A DNA stretch of 43,434 nt, from contig JAOZVV010000106.1 of NCBI GenBank assembly GCA_025869365.1, positions 1-43,434 on the forward strand, read 5' to 3'. The notes beneath the pieces are model-generated. The model worked only from the letters and a program-made list of their open reading frames with translations. It was not told the origin of the DNA and made no database searches. Positions 31,504-39,979 of this stretch are shown here, one piece after another. The position numbers were made by a program, and so were the translations under genes. Within the stretch, counting starts at the first letter, position 1. The number at the start of each line of letters is the position of its first letter. The stretch is from Pseudonocardia sp. (GTDB taxonomy: Bacteria; Actinomycetota; Actinomycetes; Mycobacteriales; Pseudonocardiaceae).

Positions 31504-32898
31504 GTGGAGCTGCTCGACATCCCCGCGGTCGCCGAGGACCTCGCGTCCCGGTTCACCGCGGCCGGTCACCGGCTCTACCTCGTGGGCGGCAGCGTGCGGG
31601 ACGCGCTGCTCCGCCGGGTCTCCAACGACCTGGACTTCACGACGGACGCGCGGCCCGACGCGGTCCTGCGGCTGCTCTCCGACTGGGCGGACGCGGTCTG
31701 GGACACCGGCATCGACTTCGGCACCGTCGGCGCGCGCCGCGGGGACCACATCGTCGAGATCACGACGTTCCGCGCGGACGCCTACGACCGCGTCGGCCGC
31801 AACCCCGTCGTGCGCTTCGGGGACTCCATCTCCGACGACCTGGTCCGGCGGGACTTCAGCGTCAACGCCATGGCCGTCGAGCTGGGCGAACGCCGGTTCG
31901 TGGACCCCTACGGCGGGATCGCGGCGCTGGCCGCCGGCATCCTGGACACCCCCGCGGCGCCGGAGGACTCCTTCGCGGACGACCCGCTGCGCATGCTCCG
32001 GGCAGCGCGGTTCGTGTCCCAGCTCGGGTTCACGCCGGCGGAGCGGGTCGTCACGGCGATGACCGCGATGTCCGGCGAGCTCGCCCGGATCACCCGGGAG
32101 CGGGTGCAGGCGGAGTTCAGCAAGCTGCTGCTCGGGGAGTTCCCGCGGCGCGGCATCGAGCTGCTCGTGGACACCGGGCTCGCGGAGTACGTGGTGCCCG
32201 AGGTCCCGGCCATGCGGTTGGCGATCGACGAGCACATGCAGCACAAGGACGTCTACACGCACTCGCTCGTCGTCATGGAGCAGGCGATCGAGCGCGAGAC
32301 GGACGGGCCGGACCTGGTGCTGCGCCTCGCCGCGCTGCTGCACGACGTCGGCAAGCCCCCGACCCGGCGCAAGGAGCCGGACGGGCGGGTCAGCTTCCAC
32401 CACCACGAGGTCGTCGGCGCGAAGATGGTGCGCAAGCGGCTGCGCGAGCTGCGCTACCCCAAGCACCTGATCGACGAGGTCGCCCAGCTCGTCTACCTGC
32501 ACCTGCGGTTCCACGGCTACGGCAAGGGCGAGTGGACGGACTCGGCGGTGCGCCGCTACGTCACCGACGCCGGGCCGCTGCTGGAGCGCCTGCACTCCCT
32601 CGTCCGCTCGGACTGCACCACGCGCAACAAGCGCCGCGCGTCGGCCCTGCAGCGTTCCTACGACTCCCTCGAGGACCGGATCACCGAGCTGCGCGCGCAG
32701 GAGGAGCTCGACGCGATCCGCCCGGACCTCGACGGCAACGCGATCATGGAGATCCTGGGGATGAAGCCCGGGCCGCAGGTGGGCCGGGCCTACAAGCACC
32801 TGCTGAACCTGCGGATGGAGCAGGGCCCGCTGGACCGGGAGACCGCGGAGCGGGAGCTCCGGGCCTGGGCCGCGGACAACCTCCCCGCCCCGGAGTAG
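31504..32898 (+). CDS. cca: CCA tRNA nucleotidyltransferase
   Basis: The enzyme adds or repairs the 3' CCA of tRNAs. From the GTG at 31504 it has 464 aa. The class-II nucleotidyltransferase motifs LYLVGGSVRDALL (24-36) and DLDF (42-45), the RRDFSVNAM segment (115-123) and the HD-type metal site LLHDVGKP (278-285) are clear. GTG 31504 has AGGAG upstream at 31490-31494. A longer form from GTG 31369 would add 45 residues whose codons are less G/C-biased at the third position than in genuine genes here, so I prefer the shorter form. It diverges from mutT4. Confidence 0.92.
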   Translation: MELLDIPAVAEDLASRFTAAGHRLYLVGGSVRDALLRRVSNDLDFTTDARPDAVLRLLSDWADAVWDTGIDFGTVGARRGDHIVEITTFRADAYDRVGRNPVVRFGDSISDDLVRRDFSVNAMAVELGERRFVDPYGGIAALAAGILDTPAAPEDSFADDPLRMLRAARFVSQLGFTPAERVVTAMTAMSGELARITRERVQAEFSKLLLGEFPRRGIELLVDTGLAEYVVPEVPAMRLAIDEHMQHKDVYTHSLVVMEQAIERETDGPDLVLRLAALLHDVGKPPTRRKEPDGRVSFHHHEVVGAKMVRKRLRELRYPKHLIDEVAQLVYLHLRFHGYGKGEWTDSAVRRYVTDAGPLLERLHSLVRSDCTTRNKRRASALQRSYDSLEDRITELRAQEELDAIRPDLDGNAIMEILGMKPGPQVGRAYKHLLNLRMEQGPLDRETAERELRAWAADNLPAPE

Positions 32899-32912
32899 GG
32901 CCTCCCCGGAGG

Positions 32913-32965
32913 TTCAGGAAAGCCACATTCATGCAGATGCGCTGCATGAATGTGGCTTTCCTGAA
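32913..32965. repeat. Perfect 23-bp inverted repeat between cca and the MFS gene
   Basis: Arms at 32913-32935 and 32943-32965 are perfect inverted copies with a 7-bp loop at 32936-32942. The left arm begins TTCAGGAAAGCC and the right ends GGCTTTCCTGAA. It lies between convergent cca and the MFS gene, so it can act as a bidirectional terminator. Its length and perfection exceed what termination needs, suggesting a member of an intergenic palindromic repeat family. Confidence 0.85.
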
Positions 32966-32979
32966 CTCAGGACGAGGAC

Positions 32980-34317
32980 TCAAGACGAGGACGTGCGCCG
33001 GCGGAGCTGCCAGTCGTGGGCGAGCAGCCCCAGCAGGTAGAGCACCGCGGAGCAGCCCAGCAGGACCGGCGCGACCCCGTCCGGCGGGCTCAGCAGGGCC
33101 GCCACCGTGACGGCCAGGACGTAGCAGACGTTGAACACGCCGTCGTAGAGCGCGAAGACCCGGCCCCGCACTGCGTCGTCGGTCTCGCTCTGCACCCCGG
33201 CGTCCGCGCACAGCTTCACGATCTGCCCCGAGGTGCTCAGCACGAACGCCCCGGTGAGCACGCTCGCCGGGGACAGCGTCAGGGCCACCACGACCATCGT
33301 CACGGCGGCGACGAGCAGCGCCACCCGCACGGTCCGCGGACGGCCGAGCCGGCGTGCCAGGACGGGCGTCAGGAGCGCCGCGAGGCCCATCCCGGCCGCC
33401 GCGGCCACCACGGCCTCGCCGAGGCCCGCCATCCCGCCGTGGAGCAGTCCGGCGCCGGTGAAGGCGTACCGGAACAGCAGCAGGGACACGAGCGTGCTGA
33501 CGCCGAAGGCCAGCCGGTGTGCCGAGAGGGCGAGGAAGGTCGCGGCGACGGTGGGTGTGCGGGCGACCGCCCGCGCGCCGTCCATCAACCCGTTCGCGAC
33601 GGCGGTGACGGCCCGGTCCGGCTCGTCGCGGTGATCCGGCCCCAGGACGCGCCGTGCGAACGTCGCCGCGACCAGTCCGGCCACGAGCGGCCCGGCACCG
33701 GCCAGGGCGGTGGTGACCGCGGACCCCGCGTCCCCGGCGCCGGCCAGCATCCGGATCCCGACGGCCGATGCCCCGCCCAGGGCGGCGACCGCCGCCCCGA
33801 TCGTGACGGCCAGGACGTTCGCCTCCACCAGGTGCCGCCGGGACACGACGTGGGGCAGGGCCGCGGACAGCCCCGAGAGCACGAACCGGTTCACCCCCAT
33901 CACGGCCAGTGCCCCGAGATAGAGCGGCGCGCCCGCGACGCCGGCCGCGACCGCGACCGCGACGACGCCGATCAGCACCACGCGGAGCAGGTTCGCGACG
34001 AGCAGGACGCGCCGCCGGTCCCAGCGGTCCAGCAACGCCCCGGCGAACGGGCCGAGGACGGAGTACGGCAGCAGCATCACCGCGAGCCCGGCCGCGACGG
34101 CCATCGGGTCCGCCTGCCGCTCCGGGTTGAACAGCACCGCACCGCCGAGCGCGGCCTGGAACATCCCGTCGCCCCACTGGGCGGGCAGCCGGACGGCCAT
34201 CAACCTGGCGAAACCCGGCGTACGCAGGAGGCCGGCGACCCCGAGCCGCCGGACGTCCGCCGCACCGGATGTGACGTTCTCGTCACTCTCGGCTGAGGTG
34301 GCAGGAGAAATCGACAC
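32980..34317 (-). CDS. MFS transporter
   Basis: The 445-aa protein has about 12 hydrophobic segments of a major-facilitator permease and the typical loop DRWDRRRVLLVANLLRV after segment 2. It corresponds by position and sequence to M. tuberculosis Rv0037c, which lies opposite yqgE and near leuS. The substrate is unknown. GTG at 34315-34317 is preceded by TAGCCT seven bases away and no ribosome site, so the message is probably leaderless. I considered whether it could replace the missing murJ and see no MATE/MVF-type motifs. Confidence 0.88.
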   Translation of the reverse strand: MSISPATSAESDENVTSGAADVRRLGVAGLLRTPGFARLMAVRLPAQWGDGMFQAALGGAVLFNPERQADPMAVAAGLAVMLLPYSVLGPFAGALLDRWDRRRVLLVANLLRVVLIGVVAVAVAAGVAGAPLYLGALAVMGVNRFVLSGLSAALPHVVSRRHLVEANVLAVTIGAAVAALGGASAVGIRMLAGAGDAGSAVTTALAGAGPLVAGLVAATFARRVLGPDHRDEPDRAVTAVANGLMDGARAVARTPTVAATFLALSAHRLAFGVSTLVSLLLFRYAFTGAGLLHGGMAGLGEAVVAAAAGMGLAALLTPVLARRLGRPRTVRVALLVAAVTMVVVALTLSPASVLTGAFVLSTSGQIVKLCADAGVQSETDDAVRGRVFALYDGVFNVCYVLAVTVAALLSPPDGVAPVLLGCSAVLYLLGLLAHDWQLRRRTSSS

Positions 34318-34352
34318 GGGTGGGAGGCTACTGCCCCGGGCGGGGTGCGACG

Positions 34353-34955
34353 ATGGACCACGTGAGGGACGACCGCACCGGACCAGGGGTCTCCACCCCC
34401 GTCGGACCGGGCACCCTGCTCGTGGCAGCACCGGGTCTGACGGACCCCAACTTCGCCCGTACCGTCGTGTACGTCATCGAGCACCGGCCCCAGGGCAGCC
34501 TGGGGGTCGTGCTCAACCGGCCGGGTGACGCGGAGGTCCGGGACGTCCTCCCGGCGTGGGGGTCCGCGGCGTCGGAACCCCGGACCGTGTTCACCGGCGG
34601 CCCAGTCGACGGGACCACCGCGCTGTGTCTGGCCGCCCTGCGCACCGGGCAGCGGCCCGAGGGCCTGCGCGGGGTCGTCGTCGTCCGCGGGCCGGTGGTG
34701 CTGGTGGACCTCGACGCGGACACCCACCAGATCGCGCCCCGGCTGCGCGGGCTGCGCGTGTTCGCCGGCTACTCGGGCTGGGACGCGGGACAGCTCGCGG
34801 GCGAGATCGCGCGCGGGGACTGGATCGTCGTCCCGGGCCTGCCGGACGACATCCTCACCGGCCGGCACGGGGACCTCTGGGGCCGCGTGCTGCGGCGCCA
34901 GGGGGTGCCGCTGGCCCTGCTGGCGACGTTCCCCGCGGAGATCGGCCTCAACTGA
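34353..34955 (+). CDS. yqgE: YqgE/AlgH family protein
   Basis: The 200-aa protein belongs to the YqgE/AlgH (UPF0301) family, whose biochemical role is unknown. Conserved blocks are GTLLVAAPGLTDPNFARTVVYVIEH, GSLGVVLNRP, FTGGPVDGTTALCL, RVFAGYSGWDAGQLAGEIARGDW and LWGRVLRRQ. ATG at 34353-34355 has GGGG a few bases upstream; an in-frame GTG at 34362 is an alternative. Only 35 bp separate it from the divergent MFS gene, so the two promoters must overlap or abut. Confidence 0.93.
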   Translation: MDHVRDDRTGPGVSTPVGPGTLLVAAPGLTDPNFARTVVYVIEHRPQGSLGVVLNRPGDAEVRDVLPAWGSAASEPRTVFTGGPVDGTTALCLAALRTGQRPEGLRGVVVVRGPVVLVDLDADTHQIAPRLRGLRVFAGYSGWDAGQLAGEIARGDWIVVPGLPDDILTGRHGDLWGRVLRRQGVPLALLATFPAEIGLN

Positions 34956-35032
34956 GGCGGGTTCCGCCACCGGCGGCGGGCTACCGGGCCCGAGCACTTC
35001 CGGGTCGGCTGCCGCCGCGGGATCCTGGGGCC

Positions 35033-35356
35033 ATGCGGTGCGTGCGCAGGTCCGTCGTGCTGGTCCTCCCGGTGCTCGTCGTGGGCTGCACCCAGTCCGT
35101 CGCGGGCACGGCGACGGCGGCCCCCCGGCCGGTCCTGGACTCCGCCGCCGTCGAGCGGGACGTGCGGGCGGTCGTGGCGCAGGACCCGGCGCGACGGGAT
35201 GCCGTGGCCGGGGCACAGGTCGTCTGCCCGCACGACGTCCCCGCGGATCGCAATCTCGTCGTCTTCTGCGACGTGACGGGGGCAGGCCTGCGCCTCACCG
35301 TCCCGGTCACGATCCTCGACGCCGACGGGAACTACCAGGTCGGCATCGCGTTCTGA
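35033..35356 (+). CDS. DUF4333 lipoprotein
   Basis: The 107-aa protein has a lipoprotein signal with lipobox LVVGC (MRCVRRSVVLVLPVLVVGC) and a small secreted domain of DUF4333 type, with paired cysteines in AQVVCPHDVPADRNLVVFCDV and the LTVPVTILDADGNYQVG strand. DUF4333 domains are common, small and of unknown function in mycobacteria and relatives. ATG at 35033 has GGGG close upstream. The gene follows yqgE after 77 bp and is probably part of the same transcript. Confidence 0.85.
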   Translation: MRCVRRSVVLVLPVLVVGCTQSVAGTATAAPRPVLDSAAVERDVRAVVAQDPARRDAVAGAQVVCPHDVPADRNLVVFCDVTGAGLRLTVPVTILDADGNYQVGIAF

Positions 35357-35458
35357 CGTCCGTTCCACACAGAAGATCAAGTCATACGATCGTCTAGGAC
35401 ACACGTACGGACGGACGGTCGCCGCGCGCCCGGGTGACCCACGCAGGAGACTCGGCCG

Positions 35459-35959
35459 ATGACCCGTCCCACCCCGCAGGTCCCCGGCCCCGGTCAAGAG
35501 TCCGTCTGGGGCTATCCCCGCCCGCCACTGGCCGAGCGGGTCACCCGGCGCGCCGTGATCACGCACCACGGGACGGTCGTGGTGGACACCGACGACCTGG
35601 TCCGGGTGCTGGAGACCAGCCACCCGCCGACGTACTACCTGCCGCGGGCGGCCTTCACCGACGGCGTGCTGCGTCCGGTGGAGCGCGAGACGTTCTGCGA
35701 GTGGAAGGGCGTCGCGCGTTACGTCGACGTCGTGGTGCCCGGCGCGCCGCCGCTGGAGGCGATCGGCTGGTGGTACCCGGAGCCGGACCGCAGCTACCCG
35801 GAGGTGACGGACCGGGTCGCGCTCTACGCCGGCCCGTTCGACGAGGTCACGCTGGACGGCGAGGTCGTCCTCCCGCAGCCCGGCGGCTTCTACGGCGGCT
35901 GGATCACCGAGGAGATCGTGGGCCCGTTCAAGGGCACCGAGGGCTCCTGGGGCTGGTAG
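35459..35959 (+). CDS. DUF427 domain protein
   Basis: The 166-aa protein carries the DUF427 fold: VWGYPRPPLAERVTRRAVITHHGTVVVDTDDLVRVLETSHPPTYYLP, ETFCEWKGVARYVDV and the repeated AIGWWYPEP... end. Its role is unknown. ATG at 35459 has AGGAG about ten bases upstream. Neighbours are the DUF4333 lipoprotein before it and, convergent, a small membrane protein 14 bp past its stop, so no terminator fits between them. Confidence 0.88.
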   Translation: MTRPTPQVPGPGQESVWGYPRPPLAERVTRRAVITHHGTVVVDTDDLVRVLETSHPPTYYLPRAAFTDGVLRPVERETFCEWKGVARYVDVVVPGAPPLEAIGWWYPEPDRSYPEVTDRVALYAGPFDEVTLDGEVVLPQPGGFYGGWITEEIVGPFKGTEGSWGW

Positions 35960-35973
35960 CTCCCCGGGGTGGG

Positions 35974-36396
35974 TCAGTGGGCCGGCTTGCAGCCCTCGAC
36001 CAGGGAGCAGCCCGCGCAGGATCCGGCACAGGCCAGGTCCGCCGGGACGGCGGCGCGCGCCGCGGCCCGGTCCCCCAGTGCCCCACCCGTCCCGGCCAGG
36101 AAGAACGCGACGACGGCGCCCAGCACGGTGACGATCCAGCTGAGCGCGACGGTCGGCGCGGCCAGCAGGACGACCCCGGAGACGACGAGGACGGCGCCCG
36201 CGGCGCCGAGCAGCGGGGCGGCGACCTTGTTGGCCAGCGCGAACGTGCGATCCGACGCCAGCGTGGCGGCCGTGCGCACCCCCGCGTAGCGGTTGCGCCG
36301 GAGCCGCGAACGCCCGCCGAGGACGGCCACGGCGAGCAGCGCGGCCCCGAGGAGGACGAAGAGCACGCCGAGCAGGAGGCGGAGGGTCTGCGGCAC
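35974..36396 (-). CDS. SdpI-family small membrane protein
   Basis: The 140-aa protein has three hydrophobic helices (about 4-27, 57-80 and 81-105). Between the first and second lies the SdpI/YhfL-type motif [30 protein letters not shown]-terminal cysteine-rich tail ([14 protein letters not shown]) is unusual and might bind metal. Some SdpI proteins give immunity to a secreted toxin, but I see no toxin gene nearby. GTG at 36394-36396 has TAACCT six bases upstream and no ribosome site, so it is probably leaderless. Confidence 0.75.
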   Translation of the reverse strand: MPQTLRLLLGVLFVLLGAALLAVAVLGGRSRLRRNRYAGVRTAATLASDRTFALANKVAAPLLGAAGAVLVVSGVVLLAAPTVALSWIVTVLGAVVAFFLAGTGGALGDRAAARAAVPADLACAGSCAGCSLVEGCKPAH

Positions 36397-36455
36397 GTCC
36401 CCAGGTTAGCCCCCGCGTGCCGTCAACCCCGTCGAAGGCCTCCGGCCAGCGGCGT

Positions 36456-36461
36456 TACCCT
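36456..36461 (+). promoter_or_regulatory. leuS -10 element
   Basis: TACCCT lies seven bases before the ATG of a 21-codon reading frame at 36469. It would produce a leaderless message for that frame and drive leuS from about 160 nt upstream. Confidence 0.45.
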
Positions 36462-36468
36462 GGAGGCC

Positions 36469-36534
36469 ATGTGGGCGATCTCCCGGCTTACGGGGTTCCG
36501 GCTTCGCGGCCTCTCGAGCGTCGCGTCGAGCTGA
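36469..36534 (+). CDS. Candidate leuS leader peptide
   Basis: The 21-codon frame ATG...TGA encodes [21 protein letters not shown]. Two of its three leucine codons (codons 7 and 12) are CTT, and the third is CTC; CTT is very rare in the neighbouring genes, which use CTG and CTC. It begins seven bases after a TACCCT hexamer, lies 95 bp upstream of leuS and is followed by a hairpin. It may sense charged leucyl-tRNA. No homologues were searched, so coding status is unproven. Confidence 0.4.
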   Translation: MWAISRLTGFRLRGLSSVASS

Positions 36535-36589
36535 GCAGCCCCGGCACGCCGTCCCCCGGAGCCCCGGGGGTCGCCGCGCCACAGACCAT

Positions 36590-36612
36590 CCGCCCCTGTC
36601 GGCGGGTTCTTT
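36590..36612 (+). terminator. Attenuator-like hairpin upstream of leuS
   Basis: CCGCC (36590-36594) pairs with GGCGG (36601-36605) over a CCTGTC loop, followed by GTTCTTT. Another 7-bp hairpin, CCCCCGG with CCGGGGG (36553-36570), lies just before it. They sit between the leader frame and the leuS ribosome site, as expected for attenuation, but the stem is short. Confidence 0.4.
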
Positions 36613-36629
36613 CACGAGGTGAGCGGGAC

Positions 36630-39485
36630 ATGACCACGGAGACCACGATCGCATCCGAGCAGTCCGCGGGCAGCCCCGCCGCGCCGCCGTTCCGCTACGG
36701 CGCCGCCCTGGCCGCGGACATCGAGCGGCGGTGGCAGGACCGCTGGGCGGCCGAGGGCACGTTCCACGCGCCCAACCCCGGCGAGCCCGGCTCGGAGCGG
36801 GAGAAGGTCTACCTGCTGGACATGTTCCCGTACCCCTCGGGCGCGGGCCTGCACGTCGGGCATCCGCTGGGCTTCATCGGCACGGACGTGCTGGGCCGCT
36901 ACCTGCGGATGAACGGCCGCAACGTGCTGCACGCGATGGGCTTCGACGCGTTCGGCCTGCCCGCCGAGCAGTACGCGGTGCAGACGGGCACGCACCCGCG
37001 CACCACCACCGAGGCGAACATCACCCGGTACAAGGAGCAGCTGCGCCAGCTCGGCCTGGCCCACGACGACCGGCGCTCCGTCGCGACGACGGACCCCGAG
37101 TTCTACCGGTGGACGCAGTGGATCTTCCTGCAGATCTTCAACTCCTGGTACGACGCCGACGCCGCCCGCGCCCGGCCGATCGCCGAGCTGGAGGCCGAGT
37201 TCGCCGCCGGCACCCGCCCCACCCCGGACGGCCGTGACTGGTCCGCGATGTCCGGGACCGAGCGGCGCACGGTGATCGACGACCACCGCCTGGCCTACAT
37301 CTCCGAGGCGCCGGTGAACTGGTGCCCCGGGCTGGGCACGGTGCTGGCGAACGAGGAGGTCACCGCGGACGGGCGCAGCGAGCGGGGCAACTTCCCCGTG
37401 TTCCGCCGCAGCCTGAAGCAGTGGAAGATGCGGATCACCGCCTACGCGGACCGGCTGGTGTCCGATCTGGACCGGGTGGACTGGCCGGACTCGGTGAAGG
37501 CCATGCAGCGGAACTGGATCGGCCGCTCCGAGGGCGCGCGGGTCCGGTTCCCGAGCGTCGCCGGGGACATCGAGGTGTTCACCACCCGCCCGGACACGCT
37601 GTTCGGCGCCACCTACATGGTGCTCGCGCCGGAGCACCCCCTGGTCGACGCGCTCGCCCCCGCGGCCTGGCCCGCCGGCGTCGACGCGCGCTGGACCGGT
37701 GACGCGGCGACGCCCGCCGAGGCCGTCGCGGCGTACCGCTCCGCCGCCGCCCGCAAGTCCGAGCTGGACCGGCAGGAGAACAAGGACAAGACCGGCGTCT
37801 TCACCGGTGCGTACGCGGTGAACCCGGTCAACGGCGAGTCCGTGCCGGTGTTCGTCGCGGACTACGTGCTGATGGGCTACGGCACCGGCGCGATCATGGC
37901 CGTCCCCGCGCAGGACCAGCGGGACTGGGACTTCGCCACGGCGTTCGGCCTGCCGATCGTCCGCACCGTCGATCCCGGCGAGGGCTGGGCGGGCGAGGCG
38001 TTCACCGGGGACGGCCCGGCGATCAACTCCGCGAACGCGGACATCAGCCTGGACGGGCTGGGGGTCACGGACGCGAAGCGCACCATCATCGACTGGCTGG
38101 CGGCACAGGGCGCCGGCGAGGGCGTCGTCCAGTACAAGCTGCGGGACTGGCTGTTCTCCCGGCAGCGGTACTGGGGCGAGCCGTTCCCGATCGCGTGGGA
38201 CTCCCACGGCCCGATCGCGCTGCCCGAGGACCAGCTGCCGGTCCTGCTGCCGGACGTGGACGACTACTCCCCCAAGACCTACGACCCGGACGACGCGAAC
38301 ACCGAGCCCGAGCCGCCGCTGTCCCGCGCGGACGAGTGGGTGAACGTCGAGCTGGACCTGGGGGACGGGTTCCAGGCCTACACCCGCGAGACGAACACGA
38401 TGCCGCAGTGGGCCGGCTCCTGCTGGTACTACCTGCGCTACCTCGACCCGACGAACACCGAGCGGTTCGTGTCCGAGGAGGCCGAGAGGTACTGGGTCGG
38501 CAAGGACCTGCAGCGCTCGGCGGCGGACCCGGGTGGCGTCGACCTCTACGTCGGCGGCGTCGAGCACGCGGTGTTGCACCTGCTGTACTCCCGCTTCTGG
38601 CACAAGATCCTCTTCGACCTGGGCCACGTGACCAGCGAGGAGCCCTTCCGCAAGCTGTTCAACCAGGGCTACATCCAGGCGTTCGCCTACACGGACGCCC
38701 GCGGCACCTACGTCCCCGCCGAAGAGGTGGTCGAGGGCGAAGACGGTGGTTTCACGTGGAACGGCCAGCCCGTCACCCGTGAGTACGGGAAGATGGGCAA
38801 GTCCCTCAAGAACGTCGTGACGCCGGACGAGATGAGCGAGCGCTACGGCGCGGACACCTTCCGGCTCTACGAGATGTACACCGGCCCGATGGAGGCCTCG
38901 CGGCCCTGGTCCACCCGGGACGTCGTCGGCCCGCAGCGGTTCCTGCAGCGGGTGTGGCGCAACCTGGTCGACGAGGAGACGGGCGAGTCCCGGGTCACGG
39001 ACGACGTCCCGGACGAGGAGACCCTGCGCGCGCTGCACAAGGCGATCGCGGGCGTCCACGCGGACTATCCGGCGCTGCACTACAACACCGCCGCGGCGAA
39101 GCTGATCGAGCTGAACAACCACCTGACCAAGACCTACGCCTCGGTCGGGGTGCCCCGCTCGGTCGCGGAGCCGCTGGTGCTGATGATGGCGCCGCTGACC
39201 CCGCACATCGCCGAGGAGCTGTGGTCGATCCTGGGCCACGAGGGCTCGCTGGCCTACGCCGAGTTCCCCACCGCGGACGAGAAGTACCTGGTGGCGGACA
39301 CCATCGAGTACCCGATCCAGGTCAACGGCAAGGTGCGCTCGCGGATCGTCGTGGCGGCGGACGCGGACACGGACACGGTGCAGGCCGCCGCGCTGGCGGA
39401 GGAGAAGATCGTCGCGGCGCTGGACGGTGCGGCGCCGCGCAAGGTGATCGTGGTCCCCGGCCGGCTGGTGAACATCGTCAGGTAG
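36630..39485 (+). CDS. leuS: Leucyl-tRNA synthetase
   Basis: The 951-aa class-I synthetase charges tRNA-Leu. The HIGH motif region is [19 protein letters not shown] and the KMSKS motif is [16 protein letters not shown]. An editing (CP1) domain with [23 protein letters not shown] lies between. ATG at 36630 has GAGGT about ten bases upstream; a longer frame to 36417 runs through the leader region and is not used. It converges on the HEPN gene, with only 20 bp between stops. Confidence 0.97.
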   Translation: MTTETTIASEQSAGSPAAPPFRYGAALAADIERRWQDRWAAEGTFHAPNPGEPGSEREKVYLLDMFPYPSGAGLHVGHPLGFIGTDVLGRYLRMNGRNVLHAMGFDAFGLPAEQYAVQTGTHPRTTTEANITRYKEQLRQLGLAHDDRRSVATTDPEFYRWTQWIFLQIFNSWYDADAARARPIAELEAEFAAGTRPTPDGRDWSAMSGTERRTVIDDHRLAYISEAPVNWCPGLGTVLANEEVTADGRSERGNFPVFRRSLKQWKMRITAYADRLVSDLDRVDWPDSVKAMQRNWIGRSEGARVRFPSVAGDIEVFTTRPDTLFGATYMVLAPEHPLVDALAPAAWPAGVDARWTGDAATPAEAVAAYRSAAARKSELDRQENKDKTGVFTGAYAVNPVNGESVPVFVADYVLMGYGTGAIMAVPAQDQRDWDFATAFGLPIVRTVDPGEGWAGEAFTGDGPAINSANADISLDGLGVTDAKRTIIDWLAAQGAGEGVVQYKLRDWLFSRQRYWGEPFPIAWDSHGPIALPEDQLPVLLPDVDDYSPKTYDPDDANTEPEPPLSRADEWVNVELDLGDGFQAYTRETNTMPQWAGSCWYYLRYLDPTNTERFVSEEAERYWVGKDLQRSAADPGGVDLYVGGVEHAVLHLLYSRFWHKILFDLGHVTSEEPFRKLFNQGYIQAFAYTDARGTYVPAEEVVEGEDGGFTWNGQPVTREYGKMGKSLKNVVTPDEMSERYGADTFRLYEMYTGPMEASRPWSTRDVVGPQRFLQRVWRNLVDEETGESRVTDDVPDEETLRALHKAIAGVHADYPALHYNTAAAKLIELNNHLTKTYASVGVPRSVAEPLVLMMAPLTPHIAEELWSILGHEGSLAYAEFPTADEKYLVADTIEYPIQVNGKVRSRIVVAADADTDTVQAAALAEEKIVAALDGAAPRKVIVVPGRLVNIVR
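38748..38763. promoter_or_regulatory. parS-like sequence inside leuS
   Basis: GGTTTCACGTGGAACG contains the same 14-bp core, GTTTCACGTGGAAC, as parS site 1 and differs only at the outer bases. It encodes part of a segment (GGFTWNGQP) that appears conserved in leucyl-tRNA synthetases, so chance is possible. It lies about 19 kb from the main parS group. Confidence 0.4.
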
Positions 39486-39505
39486 CGAGCCGGCGAGTGT
39501 CCTGG

Positions 39506-39979
39506 CTAGGCCCGGCGGCGCTTCGCCGGCCGGGCCGGGAGCCGGGTCGCTCCACCGTCCGGCGGCATGCTGCGCGTGGGGTCGTCCAACCATTCGTCGA
39601 CGCCCTCGACGACGAACGTGGCGTCCGCCAGGGCCGCGACCGCCTCCCCGGCGGGGACCGGCGCGAACGTGCTGTCCGCGAGCACCGCCCGGTTGAACAG
39701 CGAGCGGATCACCCGGCCGCTCGCCGGGTCCATCGCGCGCTCGCGCACCACGCGACGGACGAACGCGGACACGACGTCCGACGGCCGGTCCCGGGTCTCG
39801 CCGAGCGCCGCCAGCGCGGCCTCGGCGGCGAACCGGGCGGCGTGGAACGCCCGGGACACCGCCTGGGCCGGGTAGCCGCCGTCGCAGAGCATCCGGGTGG
39901 CCTCGAGTTCCTGGCGGGCGCGGGCGATCCCCGGGCGCGGCGCCGGCCCGTCCGCGGGGCGCAGGTGCGAGTCCGTCAT
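39506..39979 (-). CDS. HEPN-like partner protein of a nucleotidyltransferase
   Basis: The 157-aa protein looks like a HEPN/UPF0332-type four-helix protein: PGIARARQELEATRMLCDGGYPAQAVSRAFHAARFAAEAALAALGE, then a helix FNRAVLADS with Arg97 and Asp102 as in UPF0332. The classical RX4-6H nuclease motif is not present, so RNase activity is doubtful. ATG at 39977-39979 overlaps the upstream stop (ATGA), implying coupling to the nucleotidyltransferase gene. The basic tail (PAKRRRA) has no known role. The family call comes from the pattern and from its partner. Confidence 0.65.
   Translation of the reverse strand: MTDSHLRPADGPAPRPGIARARQELEATRMLCDGGYPAQAVSRAFHAARFAAEAALAALGETRDRPSDVVSAFVRRVVRERAMDPASGRVIRSLFNRAVLADSTFAPVPAGEAVAALADATFVVEGVDEWLDDPTRSMPPDGGATRLPARPAKRRRA

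Noticed and set aside
32980..34317. The MFS gene as a replacement for murJ
   Set aside because: It has a 12-helix MFS pattern and matches the Rv0037c position opposite yqgE, with no MATE/MVF-type features.
36462..36629. A T-box riboswitch before leuS
   Set aside because: I found no GGTGGNACCGCG-type T-box sequence, so only leader-peptide attenuation was considered.
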